Shown: piece after piece, positions 27,117-35,873 of the stretch
How the letters are laid out: each line of letters begins with the position of its first letter
Numbering within the stretch: position 1 is the stretch's first letter
NCBI GenBank assembly: GCA_937937835.1
Contig: CALDBJ010000070.1
Span: forward strand, 1-44,900
Reading direction: 5' to 3'
Length of the DNA: 44,900 bases
Source of the DNA: an uncultured Collinsella sp.
GTDB taxonomy: Bacteria > Actinomycetota > Coriobacteriia > Coriobacteriales > Coriobacteriaceae
Made by a program: the position numbers and the translations under genes
The notes under the pieces: generated by a model
Databases searched by the model: none
The model's input: only the letters and a program-made list of their open reading frames with translations
Told to the model about the DNA's origin: nothing

Positions 27117-28126
27117 ACTTCCTGAACATCTTCGAGGACCACGTGGCCGGCATCTTCGGTGCCACCCGTGCCCCGTTCTCCTTTAAGAAGCTTGCCAAGC
27201 AGGCCGCTCGCGACATGGAGGATCAGACTCTGGTGATCAACGGCGTCAACACGGCGCCGGCACTCTATACCATCCTTATCGCCGCCGACGACGATCCCAT
27301 GCTCGCCCCGTTCTACCCCGAGCTTTCGCGCGAGGTCCGCGAGTTCGTGAAGGCGCAGGCCGAAAAGCGCCGCTATGTCTTTGTCGGCGAGCCCCTCGTG
27401 CGCTTTATGATCGATCCGCAGCTGCGCGCCGGCAAGTTCTCGGTCTTTGCCGAGAACGTCGATGCCCCCACGCTCGGCCGCCTGTACGAAGAAGAGCGCG
27501 CCTATCAGAACGGCCTGGGCCAGAACAACTCCGCGGCAAGCCGTGCCGCCAGCGCCCCGCGCGCCGGCCAGCAGCAGTTTGCTGCCCCGCAGCAGCAGCG
27601 CCCCGCCGCCATGCCCCAGCAGCAGCCGACGCCTCGCGCCGCCGCTCCCGACCCGCTTGCCGTGGCAGACCCCTTCGCGCCTAGCGTCCCCGACCCCGCC
27701 GCCGCACCCATCCCGGTGCCGCAGACCGTCTCGCGCGACGCGCTTGCCGGCATGGGCGGAGCCGCCGCGACCGGTGCCGCCGTGGGCCTAGGCGCCGCAG
27801 CCGGCATCGCCTCCAACATGGCGAGCACTCGCGCCCCGCAGCGCCCGCTCGCCCAGCTCGTCGACGTCGTGAGCGGCGAGAGCCATAGCATCACCTCCGC
27901 ACAGGTGACCATCGGTCGCGAGCGCTCAGTTTCCGACATTGCCCTGCGCGACCCCAACGTGTCGCGCCGCCACGCCCAGCTCACCTTTACGGGCTCGGAT
28001 TGGTCGATCGAGGACCTCAATTCCACCAACGGCACGCTCGTCAACAACCGCCGCATTACGCGCTGCCCGCTGCGCAACGGCGATCTGCTGACGTTTGGCC
28101 TGAGTACCTTTGAATTTAGGGGATAG
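27113..28126 (+). CDS. fhaA: FhaA-like protein, DUF3662 and FHA
   Basis: A cytoplasmic adaptor of 337 residues. The N-terminal DUF3662 domain (about 1-125, starting NFLNIFEDHVAGIFGA) is typical of actinobacterial FhaA. A Pro/Gln/Ala-rich linker (about 140-240) leads to the FHA domain (about 250-335) with IGRERS, SRRHAQLTF and LNSTNGTLVNNRRI. In mycobacteria FhaA binds the phosphorylated pseudokinase MviN and regulates peptidoglycan synthesis (established for that genus). GTG start after GGAGAG. It is coupled to the kinase upstream and 6 bases from FhaB. Confidence 0.93.
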   Translation: MNFLNIFEDHVAGIFGATRAPFSFKKLAKQAARDMEDQTLVINGVNTAPALYTILIAADDDPMLAPFYPELSREVREFVKAQAEKRRYVFVGEPLVRFMIDPQLRAGKFSVFAENVDAPTLGRLYEEERAYQNGLGQNNSAASRAASAPRAGQQQFAAPQQQRPAAMPQQQPTPRAAAPDPLAVADPFAPSVPDPAAAPIPVPQTVSRDALAGMGGAAATGAAVGLGAAAGIASNMASTRAPQRPLAQLVDVVSGESHSITSAQVTIGRERSVSDIALRDPNVSRRHAQLTFTGSDWSIEDLNSTNGTLVNNRRITRCPLRNGDLLTFGLSTFEFRG

Positions 28127-28132
28127 TCGCTT

Positions 28133-28549
28133 ATGAACATCGATATCGTCCTTTTTGCAGGCCGCATCGTCCTGGTCGCCCTGCTCTATATCTTCTTGTT
28201 CGCCGTCATGAAGACCGGCGTGGGACTTGTGCGCGGGCAGCGCCGCGACTCGGCTATCTGGACGATCGATGTGGACAAGGGTCCGCGCGGTATCCGCGGC
28301 ATCCACGTAGACATGCTCGGCCCCGTCATCGTCGGTCGCTCGCCATCTTCGGACATCTGCATCAACGAACCGTTCGTCTCGGCCTCGCATGCGCGCTTTT
28401 CGCTGCAGGGCCCGGCACTCATCATCGAGGACCTCAACTCGCTTAACGGCACGCTCGTCAACGGCCGCCAGCTCGTGGAGCCCGCAACGCTGCGCGAGGG
28501 CGACGAAGTCCAGATTGGCGACGTGGTCATGAAGGTGAACCGTCGATGA
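28133..28549 (+). CDS. fhaB: FhaB-like membrane FHA protein
   Basis: 138 residues: an N-terminal membrane segment (about 5-28, VLFAGRIVLVALLYIFLF) followed by one FHA domain (about 60-135) with VGRSPSSD, SASHARFSL and LNSLNGTLVNGRQL. In the family this membrane-tied reader (FipA/FhaB) links kinases to the division and elongation machinery. It sits between FhaA and the PP2C phosphatase, as is usual in Actinobacteria; its stop overlaps the phosphatase start by 4 bases. Confidence 0.92.
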   Translation: MNIDIVLFAGRIVLVALLYIFLFAVMKTGVGLVRGQRRDSAIWTIDVDKGPRGIRGIHVDMLGPVIVGRSPSSDICINEPFVSASHARFSLQGPALIIEDLNSLNGTLVNGRQLVEPATLREGDEVQIGDVVMKVNRR

Positions 28550-30480
28550 TCGACGAGGAGAACAAGTCCGCAACTATGACCGAGGCACCGGCCGCCACCA
28601 CAGCTGCGCCGGCCCACGCCGCTCCGGCAGGCTCCGCACCCGTGGAGCCCGAGGACACCGTGTTCTCCCTGCCTCTTTCGCATGTAACGCATGATATTTC
28701 GGATCTCGCCGATAACGAGGACGAAGAGGATGCCGCAGCGGCGCCCATCGGCGCACATGCTGCGGAACAGCCCACAGCGCCCGAAGCAGCCCCGGCGCCG
28801 GCTCACTTTGCAAAGCCCGTCGCCGCGGCAATCAACGAGAGCGCTGCGGTGTTTGCGGCACCCGAGCCCGCCGCGCCGGCGTTTCCCATAGCCCCGGCAT
28901 CCGAGGTTGCGCCCGCGTCTACGCCGGCGCCCGAGGCGGGGACATCCCCCGAGGACGGCCCTGCACCAAAGACCCCGCAGCCTGCGCCCGCAAGCGAGTC
29001 CGATGCCGTGGCCGAGCCCGCCGCCCAGCCGCAAAACACGCCCGCGCCGTCGCACTTTGCGACGCCCGAGCCTATAGACGTCAGCCTGCAAGATGACGAG
29101 TCGACCGCCCGCGTTTCCGAGGAGCCCGACTCCCCGGACACCGGCGATTCCGAATCAAACGCCGAGACCGACACCGTCTCTCCCGGTGACACAGCCGAGA
29201 TCGACGTTGCCGCCGTTGAGGCCAAGCTCAAAGACCCCGGCTCGACCATGAGCTTTGAACCCCTAACCGAGGAGCGCATCGAGACCGACTCGACCTATGA
29301 TGCCGGCACCACCACGCAACTCATGTGGGGCGCCCGCTCCGACGTTGGCTGTGTGCGCCCGCACAATGAGGATTCCTACCTGGTGCAGTCGCCGCTCTTT
29401 TGCGTATGCGACGGCATGGGCGGTCACGCCGCCGGCGAGGTAGCCTCCTCTATCGCTGTCGAGACCATTGCCAAGACAGCTCCTCAGTCTGCCGACGCCG
29501 CACGCCTGGCGACAGCCGTCGAGGCCGCCAACGCCGCCGTAATCGAGGCTGCCTTGAATGGCCTGGGCAAGCCCGGCATGGGCTGCACAGCCACTTGCGC
29601 CTATATCGAAAACGACACGCTCGCCATCGCCCACGTGGGTGACTCTCGCGCCTACCTGCTCCACGAGGGCACGCTCATCCGCGTGACCCGCGACCACTCC
29701 TACGTGGAGGAGCTCGTGGACGCCGGCGAAATCACGGCAGACGAGGCTCGCGTCCACCCCAACCGTTCGGTCATCACCCGCGCGCTGGGCTCGGACCCCG
29801 CTATGTATGCTGACCACTTCACTCTGCATATCGAGGAAGGTGACCGTCTGATCCTGTGCTCCGACGGCCTTTCGAGCATGATTCCCGATAGCGATATCGA
29901 GAACATCGCCACGCAGTCCTCAACCGCGCAAATCTGCGTCGACAACCTAGTGGACGCGGCGCTTGCCGCCGGCGGCCACGACAACGTGACCGTAGTAGTC
30001 GTTGACCTGGTTGACGATGGCGTCATGCGCGAGGCGCAACGCGTGCGTCGCCGCAACGTTACTATCGCCGCCATCCTGGCCCTCGTCTTTGTGCTGGCAG
30101 CTGGCATCTGGGCCTACACGGGTGTCACCGGCTCGTACTACCTGGGTACCTACCAGGGCAATGTCGCCGTCTGGCGCGGCCTGCCCGGCAAGACGCTCGG
30201 GGTCGAGCTCCACTGGCTCGAGAGCGAAACCAGCATCAAGCTGTCCGACCTGCCCGAAGACACGCAAAACCGCCTGAAGGCAGGCATTCCGCAAACGAGT
30301 GTCGACGATGCGCAGGACACCATTTCCAAGTACCGCCATCAGATTGACGAAGAGCAGACCCGTCAGGTGATTGACGCGCAAACGATTCGCGACAACACCA
30401 ATCAGGAATCCACCTCCGAGTCAGATTCCGAGAAAACCGCCGAACAGTCAGCCGAGGCCGAAGCCTCCGATAAGAATTAG
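28546..30480 (+). CDS. PP2C-type Ser/Thr phosphatase with long N-terminal extension
   Basis: Reverses the kinases of the cluster (PstP role). The PPM domain occupies about 260-490, with RSDVGCVRPHNEDS, CDGMGGHAAGE, HVGDSRAYL, LCSDGLSSM and GGHDNVTVV, so all the metal-binding Asp residues are present. A membrane segment at about 506-526 is followed by an outer or C-terminal region of 118 residues. Unusually, the catalytic domain is preceded by about 255 acidic, Ala/Pro/Glu-rich residues predicted to be disordered; in relatives the PPM domain is at the very N-terminus. The extension has many Ser and Thr residues and may be a phosphorylation or FHA docking tail. The ATG overlaps the FhaB stop. 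Confidence 0.92.
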   Translation: MIDEENKSATMTEAPAATTAAPAHAAPAGSAPVEPEDTVFSLPLSHVTHDISDLADNEDEEDAAAAPIGAHAAEQPTAPEAAPAPAHFAKPVAAAINESAAVFAAPEPAAPAFPIAPASEVAPASTPAPEAGTSPEDGPAPKTPQPAPASESDAVAEPAAQPQNTPAPSHFATPEPIDVSLQDDESTARVSEEPDSPDTGDSESNAETDTVSPGDTAEIDVAAVEAKLKDPGSTMSFEPLTEERIETDSTYDAGTTTQLMWGARSDVGCVRPHNEDSYLVQSPLFCVCDGMGGHAAGEVASSIAVETIAKTAPQSADAARLATAVEAANAAVIEAALNGLGKPGMGCTATCAYIENDTLAIAHVGDSRAYLLHEGTLIRVTRDHSYVEELVDAGEITADEARVHPNRSVITRALGSDPAMYADHFTLHIEEGDRLILCSDGLSSMIPDSDIENIATQSSTAQICVDNLVDAALAAGGHDNVTVVVVDLVDDGVMREAQRVRRRNVTIAAILALVFVLAAGIWAYTGVTGSYYLGTYQGNVAVWRGLPGKTLGVELHWLESETSIKLSDLPEDTQNRLKAGIPQTSVDDAQDTISKYRHQIDEEQTRQVIDAQTIRDNTNQESTSESDSEKTAEQSAEAEASDKN

Positions 30481-30496
30481 AAAGGGAGTGCCGCTT

Positions 30497-33367
30497 ATGA
30501 GTCGCCGCAACACCGAACTGCTCTTGCTCATCGCCTCGGCGTTCCCCGTCATCCTGCTCTATGCGATGTACGTGCTCACCGCGGGTGCCACGATTTCCTT
30601 TGAGACGCTCGCCGTGCCGATCGGCCTGTTCGCCGCCTTCGCCGCGGCGCATATCGCTGTGCGCATCCTGGCGCCCGGCGCCGACCCCGCCATCCTGCCC
30701 ATCGTCTTTGTGCTCTCGGGCATCGGCATCACATTCGTGACGCGCCTGGCCCCCAACCTCGCCATCTCGCAGCTCATCATCTTGTTTGTCTCGGTGGCGC
30801 TCATGGTGGGAACGCTCGCGCTGGTCAAGAACCTCGACGTGGTCATGCGCTACAAGTACACCTTTGGCATTATCGGCATCATCCTGCTGATGCTGCCGAT
30901 CTTTATCGGCACCACGATCTCGGGCTCCAAGCTGTGGATTCGCATCGCGGGCTTCACCATCCAGCCCGGCGAGTTCGCCAAGGTCTTCATCGTCCTGTTC
31001 CTGGCAGGCTATCTGGCCGAGAACCGCGAGCTGCTCTCCATCTCCAACCGCAAGATCCTGGGCCTCAAGATTCCACGCTTCCGCCTGCTGCTGCCGCTGT
31101 TTGCCGTGTGGGGCGTGTGCCTGCTCATCGTCGTCTTCGAACGCGACCTGGGCTCGGCCGTCCTGTTCTACACCATCTTTTTGCTGATGCTCTATGTTGC
31201 CACGGGACGCTTTTCGTACGTCATCATCGGCCTTGCGCTGCTGGCCGTTGGAGCCGCGGGCGCCTACAAGTTCCTGTCGCACGTGCAGGTGCGCTTTCAG
31301 GTCTGGGTCGACCCGTTTAAGGACGCCCAGGGCCAGGGCTACCAGATCGTACAGTCACTTTACTCGCTGGCTGACGGTGGCCTGGTTGGCGTCGGCATCG
31401 GCAACGGCATGGCAAACAACATCCCCGTCGTCGAGTCCGACTTTATCTTCTCGGCCATCGGCGAGGAAATGGGCCTTTTGGGCGGCGGCGCCGTGCTCAT
31501 CCTGTTTATGCTTTTTGCCGTGCGTGGCCTCACCACGGCCGCCCGCGCCAAGTCCGACCTTGCCGCCTTTAGCGCGACCGGCCTTACGGCGGCCATCAGC
31601 TTCCAGGCATTCTTAATCGTTGGCGGCGTAACCCGCCTGATCCCGCTGACCGGCGTCACCCTGCCCTTTATGAGCCAGGGCGGCTCCTCGCTGCTGGCGA
31701 GCTTTATCATCGTCGCGCTGCTGCTGCGCGCCGGCGACGAGGCAACCGGACGCGAAGCCGAGCTCACCGGTACCGGCACCATGGCCGCCATCACCGATGA
31801 CCAGCTCGCATCCGCCGCTGCCCCGACCGGTACGCGTTTTGCCAGCGCACCTTCCTACAGCCACGGCAACCACTCTGCGGGTTCTCGCATGCGTCGTCGC
31901 CTGCTCGACACGCCAGAGTCCGGCGTGCTCGGCCGCGTTGCACTTGCCAACCGTCTGACTCGTGCCGTGTTTGCCTTTACGGCGCTGTTCGCCATCCTTA
32001 TCGGCAACCTCACCTATGTCCAGGTCATCAAGGCGAAGGATTACCAGGACATGCCGACCAACAACCACACCATCGCCCGCTCCAAGTACATCCAGCGCGG
32101 TTCCATCATCACGTCCGACGGCGTGACACTAGCCGAGTCGCTGCAACAGGAGGACGGCACCTACGCCCGTTCCTACCCCAACGGCAACATGGCCGCGCAC
32201 GTGGTGGGCTACGTGAGCCAGCAATACGGCACCGCCGGCATCGAGAGCGTCATGAACGATACGCTCACCGGCTCCAAGGATTACTCCAGCTGGAACAACG
32301 CCATCGCGTCGCTCGCAGGGCAGACCCAGCCGGGCAATACCGCCAAGCTCACCATCGACTCGCGCATCCAGACGGCTGCCGAGCAGGCGCTCAAGGGCTT
32401 TAAGGGCGCTGTGGTGGTCATGGATCCACGCACCGGTGCGGTCCTTGCGTGCGCGAGCTCGCCCACCTACGACAACACCAACATCGATGCGCTGCTCCAG
32501 TCGGGCGGCGGCGAGGACGGCTCCATGTACGACCGCGCCATGGACGCGCTGTACACCCCGGGCTCGACCTTTAAGGTCGTCACACTCTCCGCGGCGCTCG
32601 AAACCGGCACCGCCAGCCTTACCAGCACGTACCAGGCGCCCGGCTCCATGGATATTGGCAACGCGCCGGTCACCAACGATGCCAACGAGAGCTACGGCAC
32701 CATCAGCCTGCAGCAGGCCTTCGCCGTGTCGTCCAACGTCGTCTTTGGCCAGGTGGCAAACGAGGTCGGCGCCAGCTCGCTCGTCCAGTTTGCCAACGCC
32801 TTTGGCTACGGCCAAAAGCTCGGTCAGGATCTGACCACCGCGGCTTCCATCATGGCCGACCCGTCGCTTATGACCGAGTGGGAGACCGCTTGGGCAGGCG
32901 CTGGCCAGCCCGTCGGCATGGACCACACGCCTGGCCCGCAGACCACCGTTATGCAGAATTGCGTGATCGCTGCCGCCATCGCCAACAGCGGCGTGGTCAT
33001 GGACCCGTTCTTTGTGTCCCAGATACTCGCCCCGGACGGAACCGTGGTTAAGACCACGCAGTCCCGCTCGCTGGGCCAGGCTGTCAGCTCTGCCACGGCC
33101 GACCAGGTCAAGCAGGCCATGCTCGCCGTCGTCCAGTCCGGTACCGGCACCGATGCCCAGATTCCGGGCGTAAAGGTTGCCGGCAAGACCGGTTCGGCCG
33201 AGACCGGCGGCACCAACGTCAACTCTATGTTTGTTGGCTTTGCGCCTTACGATTCACCCACGGTTGCCATCTCGGTAGCCCTGGAGGATTACGACAAACA
33301 CGACGTCAAGGCGGCCAAGATTGCCGGCATCGTCCTGACCGCGGCGCTCGCCGCACAGGGAGCGTGA
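30497..33367 (+). CDS. Fused RodA/FtsW glycosyltransferase and class B penicillin-binding protein
   Basis: A single 956-residue chain joining the peptidoglycan polymerase and its cognate transpeptidase, normally two proteins. Residues 1-410 are a SEDS domain with about ten membrane segments; D217 in ERDLGSAV is the expected catalytic Asp, and GGVTRLIPLTGVTLPFMS is the conserved late loop. A linker of about 70 residues is followed by a membrane segment (about 487-507), the PBP pedestal (RSKYIQRGSII) and the transpeptidase domain with S690 of STFK, SSN at 745-747 and KTG at 897. All catalytic motifs are intact and no stop or frameshift lies between the halves. The ATG at 30497 follows AAAGGGAG; the frame open before it overlaps the phosphatase gene and is not used. 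The neighbours suggest regulation by the two flanking kinases. Confidence 0.93.
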   Translation: MSRRNTELLLLIASAFPVILLYAMYVLTAGATISFETLAVPIGLFAAFAAAHIAVRILAPGADPAILPIVFVLSGIGITFVTRLAPNLAISQLIILFVSVALMVGTLALVKNLDVVMRYKYTFGIIGIILLMLPIFIGTTISGSKLWIRIAGFTIQPGEFAKVFIVLFLAGYLAENRELLSISNRKILGLKIPRFRLLLPLFAVWGVCLLIVVFERDLGSAVLFYTIFLLMLYVATGRFSYVIIGLALLAVGAAGAYKFLSHVQVRFQVWVDPFKDAQGQGYQIVQSLYSLADGGLVGVGIGNGMANNIPVVESDFIFSAIGEEMGLLGGGAVLILFMLFAVRGLTTAARAKSDLAAFSATGLTAAISFQAFLIVGGVTRLIPLTGVTLPFMSQGGSSLLASFIIVALLLRAGDEATGREAELTGTGTMAAITDDQLASAAAPTGTRFASAPSYSHGNHSAGSRMRRRLLDTPESGVLGRVALANRLTRAVFAFTALFAILIGNLTYVQVIKAKDYQDMPTNNHTIARSKYIQRGSIITSDGVTLAESLQQEDGTYARSYPNGNMAAHVVGYVSQQYGTAGIESVMNDTLTGSKDYSSWNNAIASLAGQTQPGNTAKLTIDSRIQTAAEQALKGFKGAVVVMDPRTGAVLACASSPTYDNTNIDALLQSGGGEDGSMYDRAMDALYTPGSTFKVVTLSAALETGTASLTSTYQAPGSMDIGNAPVTNDANESYGTISLQQAFAVSSNVVFGQVANEVGASSLVQFANAFGYGQKLGQDLTTAASIMADPSLMTEWETAWAGAGQPVGMDHTPGPQTTVMQNCVIAAAIANSGVVMDPFFVSQILAPDGTVVKTTQSRSLGQAVSSATADQVKQAMLAVVQSGTGTDAQIPGVKVAGKTGSAETGGTNVNSMFVGFAPYDSPTVAISVALEDYDKHDVKAAKIAGIVLTAALAAQGA

Positions 33368-33499
33368 TGCCCGTGATCAAAGCGGATACTTATGGCGCGC
33401 CGCGGCCGATGAGCTAGCGGCAACGCGCCACACGGCCCCAGCGGCCACACATCTGGTACTACACACATCGTTGAGCGAATAGTTATGTTAGGAGCAGGA

Positions 33500-35446
33500 A
33501 TGGAACAGAGGGTCCTCGGGGGAAGATACCTCCTCAAGGATAAAGTGGGAACGGGCGGTATGGCGACCGTCTTCCGTGCACAGGATCAGGTCCTCGACCG
33601 CACGGTTGCCGTCAAGATCATGCTGCCGCAGTATGCCGGCGACGCCACCTTCGCCGCCCGCTTTAAGCAGGAGGCCCAGGCAGCAGCCGGTCTCTCCTCC
33701 CCCTATATCGTGGGCGTCTACGACTGGGGCAAGGACGGCGACACCTATTACATCGTCATGGAGTACCTGCGCGGTACCGACCTTAAGAGCGGCATCAAGA
33801 GCCACGGCGCCCTCGATCCCAAGAAGGTCGCGCAGATCGGCTCGCAGATCAGCTCCGCGCTTTCGGTCGCACACAAGCACGAGATCATCCACCGCGACAT
33901 TAAGCCGCAAAATATCATGGTGCTGCCCGACGGCAACATCAAGGTAATGGATTTTGGCATCGCACGCGCCAAGAACAGCCACCTCACGCAGGATAACAAC
34001 GTACTGGGCACCGCCCACTATGTAAGCCCCGAGCAGACCCGCGGCCAGGACCTCGGCCCCACCTCGGATATCTACTCGCTGGGTGTCGTCATGTACGAGT
34101 GCGCCACCGGCCGCGTACCCTTTGACGGCGACGACGCCATCTCGGTCGCGCTCAAGCAGGTCAACGAGCTCCCCATCCCGCCGAGCCAGATCAACTCCGG
34201 CGTCGATGCCGATCTTGAGCGCATCATCCTCAAGTGCATGGAAAAGGACCCGGCAAACCGCTTCCAGACCGCCGACGAGCTGCGTCAGGTGCTCAACAGC
34301 TACCTGTCGGGCCGTGCCGTCAACGTCTCGGAGCCCACGCGCATCATCGGTGCCCCCGGTGAGTTGGGCGCCACCAAGACTCGTGAGCTTTCCGATCAGA
34401 CGCGCGCCATGGTGCGTCCTGTCTCGGGCGTGAGCGGCCAGAATACCGCCCGTAGCTCGGTTTCGGGCTCCACCGGCTCCTACGAGGTCGAAGAGCCCAA
34501 ATCCAACAAGAACAAGATCATCGCCGCCGTGGTGGCAGCGGTTGCCGTCATCGGCATCGTGGTGGCCTTTGCCACAGGACTCTTTGGCGGCGAGCAGGTC
34601 GCCGTGCCCGACGTACTGGGCAAGGACCAGCAGACTGCCGTCGAGCTGATCAAGGAAGCCGGCCTCGAGGTCGGCACCATCGACCAAAGCTACAACGACG
34701 ATGTCGACGAGGGCAAGGTCGCCGAGCAGACGCCCAACGGCAACACCAAGAAGGCCAAGGGCACTAAGGTGAACCTGGTAATCTCCAAGGGCCCCAAGCC
34801 CTCTGAGAAGGTTGAGGTTCCCCAGCTTGTCGGCCTGACCAAGGACCAGGCAGAAGCCGCGCTGGCAAGCGTTGGCCTGAAGGGCAACGCCTCCGAGGAG
34901 GCCAACGAGGCCGATGAGGGCCAGGTCTTTGAGCAGGGCACCGGAGCCGGTAAGGAAGTCGCGAAGGGCACGACCATCTCGTACAAGGTCTCGAGCGGCC
35001 CGGATACCACGTCCGTCCCCGACCTGACCGACATGACCGAGGCCCAGGCGCGCAACGCCCTCGATATGGCAGGTTTTGGCGTCGACGTGAGCTACCAGGA
35101 GAACGACTCTGTTACCGAGGGCACCGTGATCAGCTGGAACCCCAGCGGTAAGCAGAAGCCCGGCGCCACGATTACCGTCGTCATTGCCAAGAAGTCCGGC
35201 AAGGCCACCGTCCCGGGCAACCTGTACGGCAAGAGCATTTCCGCCGCCGTTACCGCGCTCAACAACGCCGGTTTCTATAACATTGGCTTCTGTGACCAGA
35301 ACGGCAATCCCGTGAGCGGTAACGAGGATGCCACCGTTACGGGCGTCTCCCCCACCGGCAAGCAGTCCACCGACAGCACGATCACGCTGACGGTCGCACT
35401 TTCTGGCTCCACCTCGGGTGACGATTCCGGCACGACGACTAACTAG
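33500..35446 (+). CDS. pknB: PASTA-domain Ser/Thr kinase, PknB type
   Basis: The 648-residue receptor kinase of growth and division. Kinase domain (about 12-275): GTGGMATVF glycine loop, K39, HRD with D133, DFG with D151. The juxtamembrane region is rich in Thr and Ser (TRELSDQTRAM). One membrane segment lies at about 339-362, then four extracellular PASTA repeats (about 368-432, 439-503, 507-568, 570-634). PASTA repeats bind muropeptides or lipid II in relatives (family knowledge). The start at 33500 is preferred to 33485 because AGGAG stands 5 bases before it. A strong terminator closes the cluster. Confidence 0.95.
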   Translation: MEQRVLGGRYLLKDKVGTGGMATVFRAQDQVLDRTVAVKIMLPQYAGDATFAARFKQEAQAAAGLSSPYIVGVYDWGKDGDTYYIVMEYLRGTDLKSGIKSHGALDPKKVAQIGSQISSALSVAHKHEIIHRDIKPQNIMVLPDGNIKVMDFGIARAKNSHLTQDNNVLGTAHYVSPEQTRGQDLGPTSDIYSLGVVMYECATGRVPFDGDDAISVALKQVNELPIPPSQINSGVDADLERIILKCMEKDPANRFQTADELRQVLNSYLSGRAVNVSEPTRIIGAPGELGATKTRELSDQTRAMVRPVSGVSGQNTARSSVSGSTGSYEVEEPKSNKNKIIAAVVAAVAVIGIVVAFATGLFGGEQVAVPDVLGKDQQTAVELIKEAGLEVGTIDQSYNDDVDEGKVAEQTPNGNTKKAKGTKVNLVISKGPKPSEKVEVPQLVGLTKDQAEAALASVGLKGNASEEANEADEGQVFEQGTGAGKEVAKGTTISYKVSSGPDTTSVPDLTDMTEAQARNALDMAGFGVDVSYQENDSVTEGTVISWNPSGKQKPGATITVVIAKKSGKATVPGNLYGKSISAAVTALNNAGFYNIGFCDQNGNPVSGNEDATVTGVSPTGKQSTDSTITLTVALSGSTSGDDSGTTTN

Positions 35447-35497
35447 TCGACAACCCATCACCTGCAGCGGCTATGGCCGCAAACATATTCGCTCAGA

Positions 35498-35536
35498 AGC
35501 GCCCGCTTGCTCCCCGGCAAGCGGGCGCTTTGTTTA
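35498..35536 (+). terminator. Terminator of the envelope kinase cluster
   Basis: A 13-bp perfect stem (AGCGCCCGCTTGC with its complement, loop of 6) is followed by TTGTTT on the plus strand, 51 bases after pknB. Confidence 0.9.
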
Positions 35537-35620
35537 TCGACAGGCCAGGGCTCCATAGCAACACAAAGAGGCCCGCAAAAACAAGCCTCCCAGGTGACAA
35601 CAGAATATGTAATGCAGTAA

Positions 35621-35821
35621 TTACGAGCCGCAGAACTTCACCATGGTCTCGACCACGAGCTTCTCGGAGTTGAGCTGCTGTATCATGATGCCCTGCTGGA
35701 ACAGCGGGATGTTGGCGCGCGTGCGCTCCGGATCGGAGTGCTCGACGAACTCCTTCTTATCCAAGGTGCAGACCGAGCGCGACAAAACGACTTCGAAGCG
35801 ACCCATTACGGCATCGCGCAT
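35621..35821 (-). pseudogene. Possible C-terminal gene fragment
   Basis: A 66-codon open frame with the strong GC3 codon use of real genes here (nearly every third base is G or C), but no ribosome binding site, and its 5' end runs into the lacI promoter. The product (VMGRFEVVLSRSVCTLDKK, ending VETMVKFCGS) looks like the end of a larger soluble protein. I do not recognise the family. It is either a remnant whose 5' part was lost when the lacI cassette arrived, or a small gene read without a leader. Confidence 0.45.
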
Positions 35822-35825
35822 GCGC

Positions 35826-35850
35826 TACAATCTCGGTTAATCTGTTAACC
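35826..35850 (+). promoter_or_regulatory. lacI promoter -10 and LacI-type operator
   Basis: TACAAT (35826-35831) is followed at once by the palindrome GGTTAA-TCTG-TTAACC (35835-35850), 24 bases before the regulator's start. The same half-sites (TTAATCGTTTAACC) occur twice before the epimerase-isomerase operon at 38202-38250, so autoregulation is likely. Confidence 0.75.
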
Positions 35851-35873
35851 ACCCGAAAGCAGCAGGAGGCCCC

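Noticed and set aside
33488..35461. A 657-codon minus-strand frame opposite pknB
   Set aside because: Antisense shadow of a clear PASTA kinase; no ribosome binding site, domain or codon signature.
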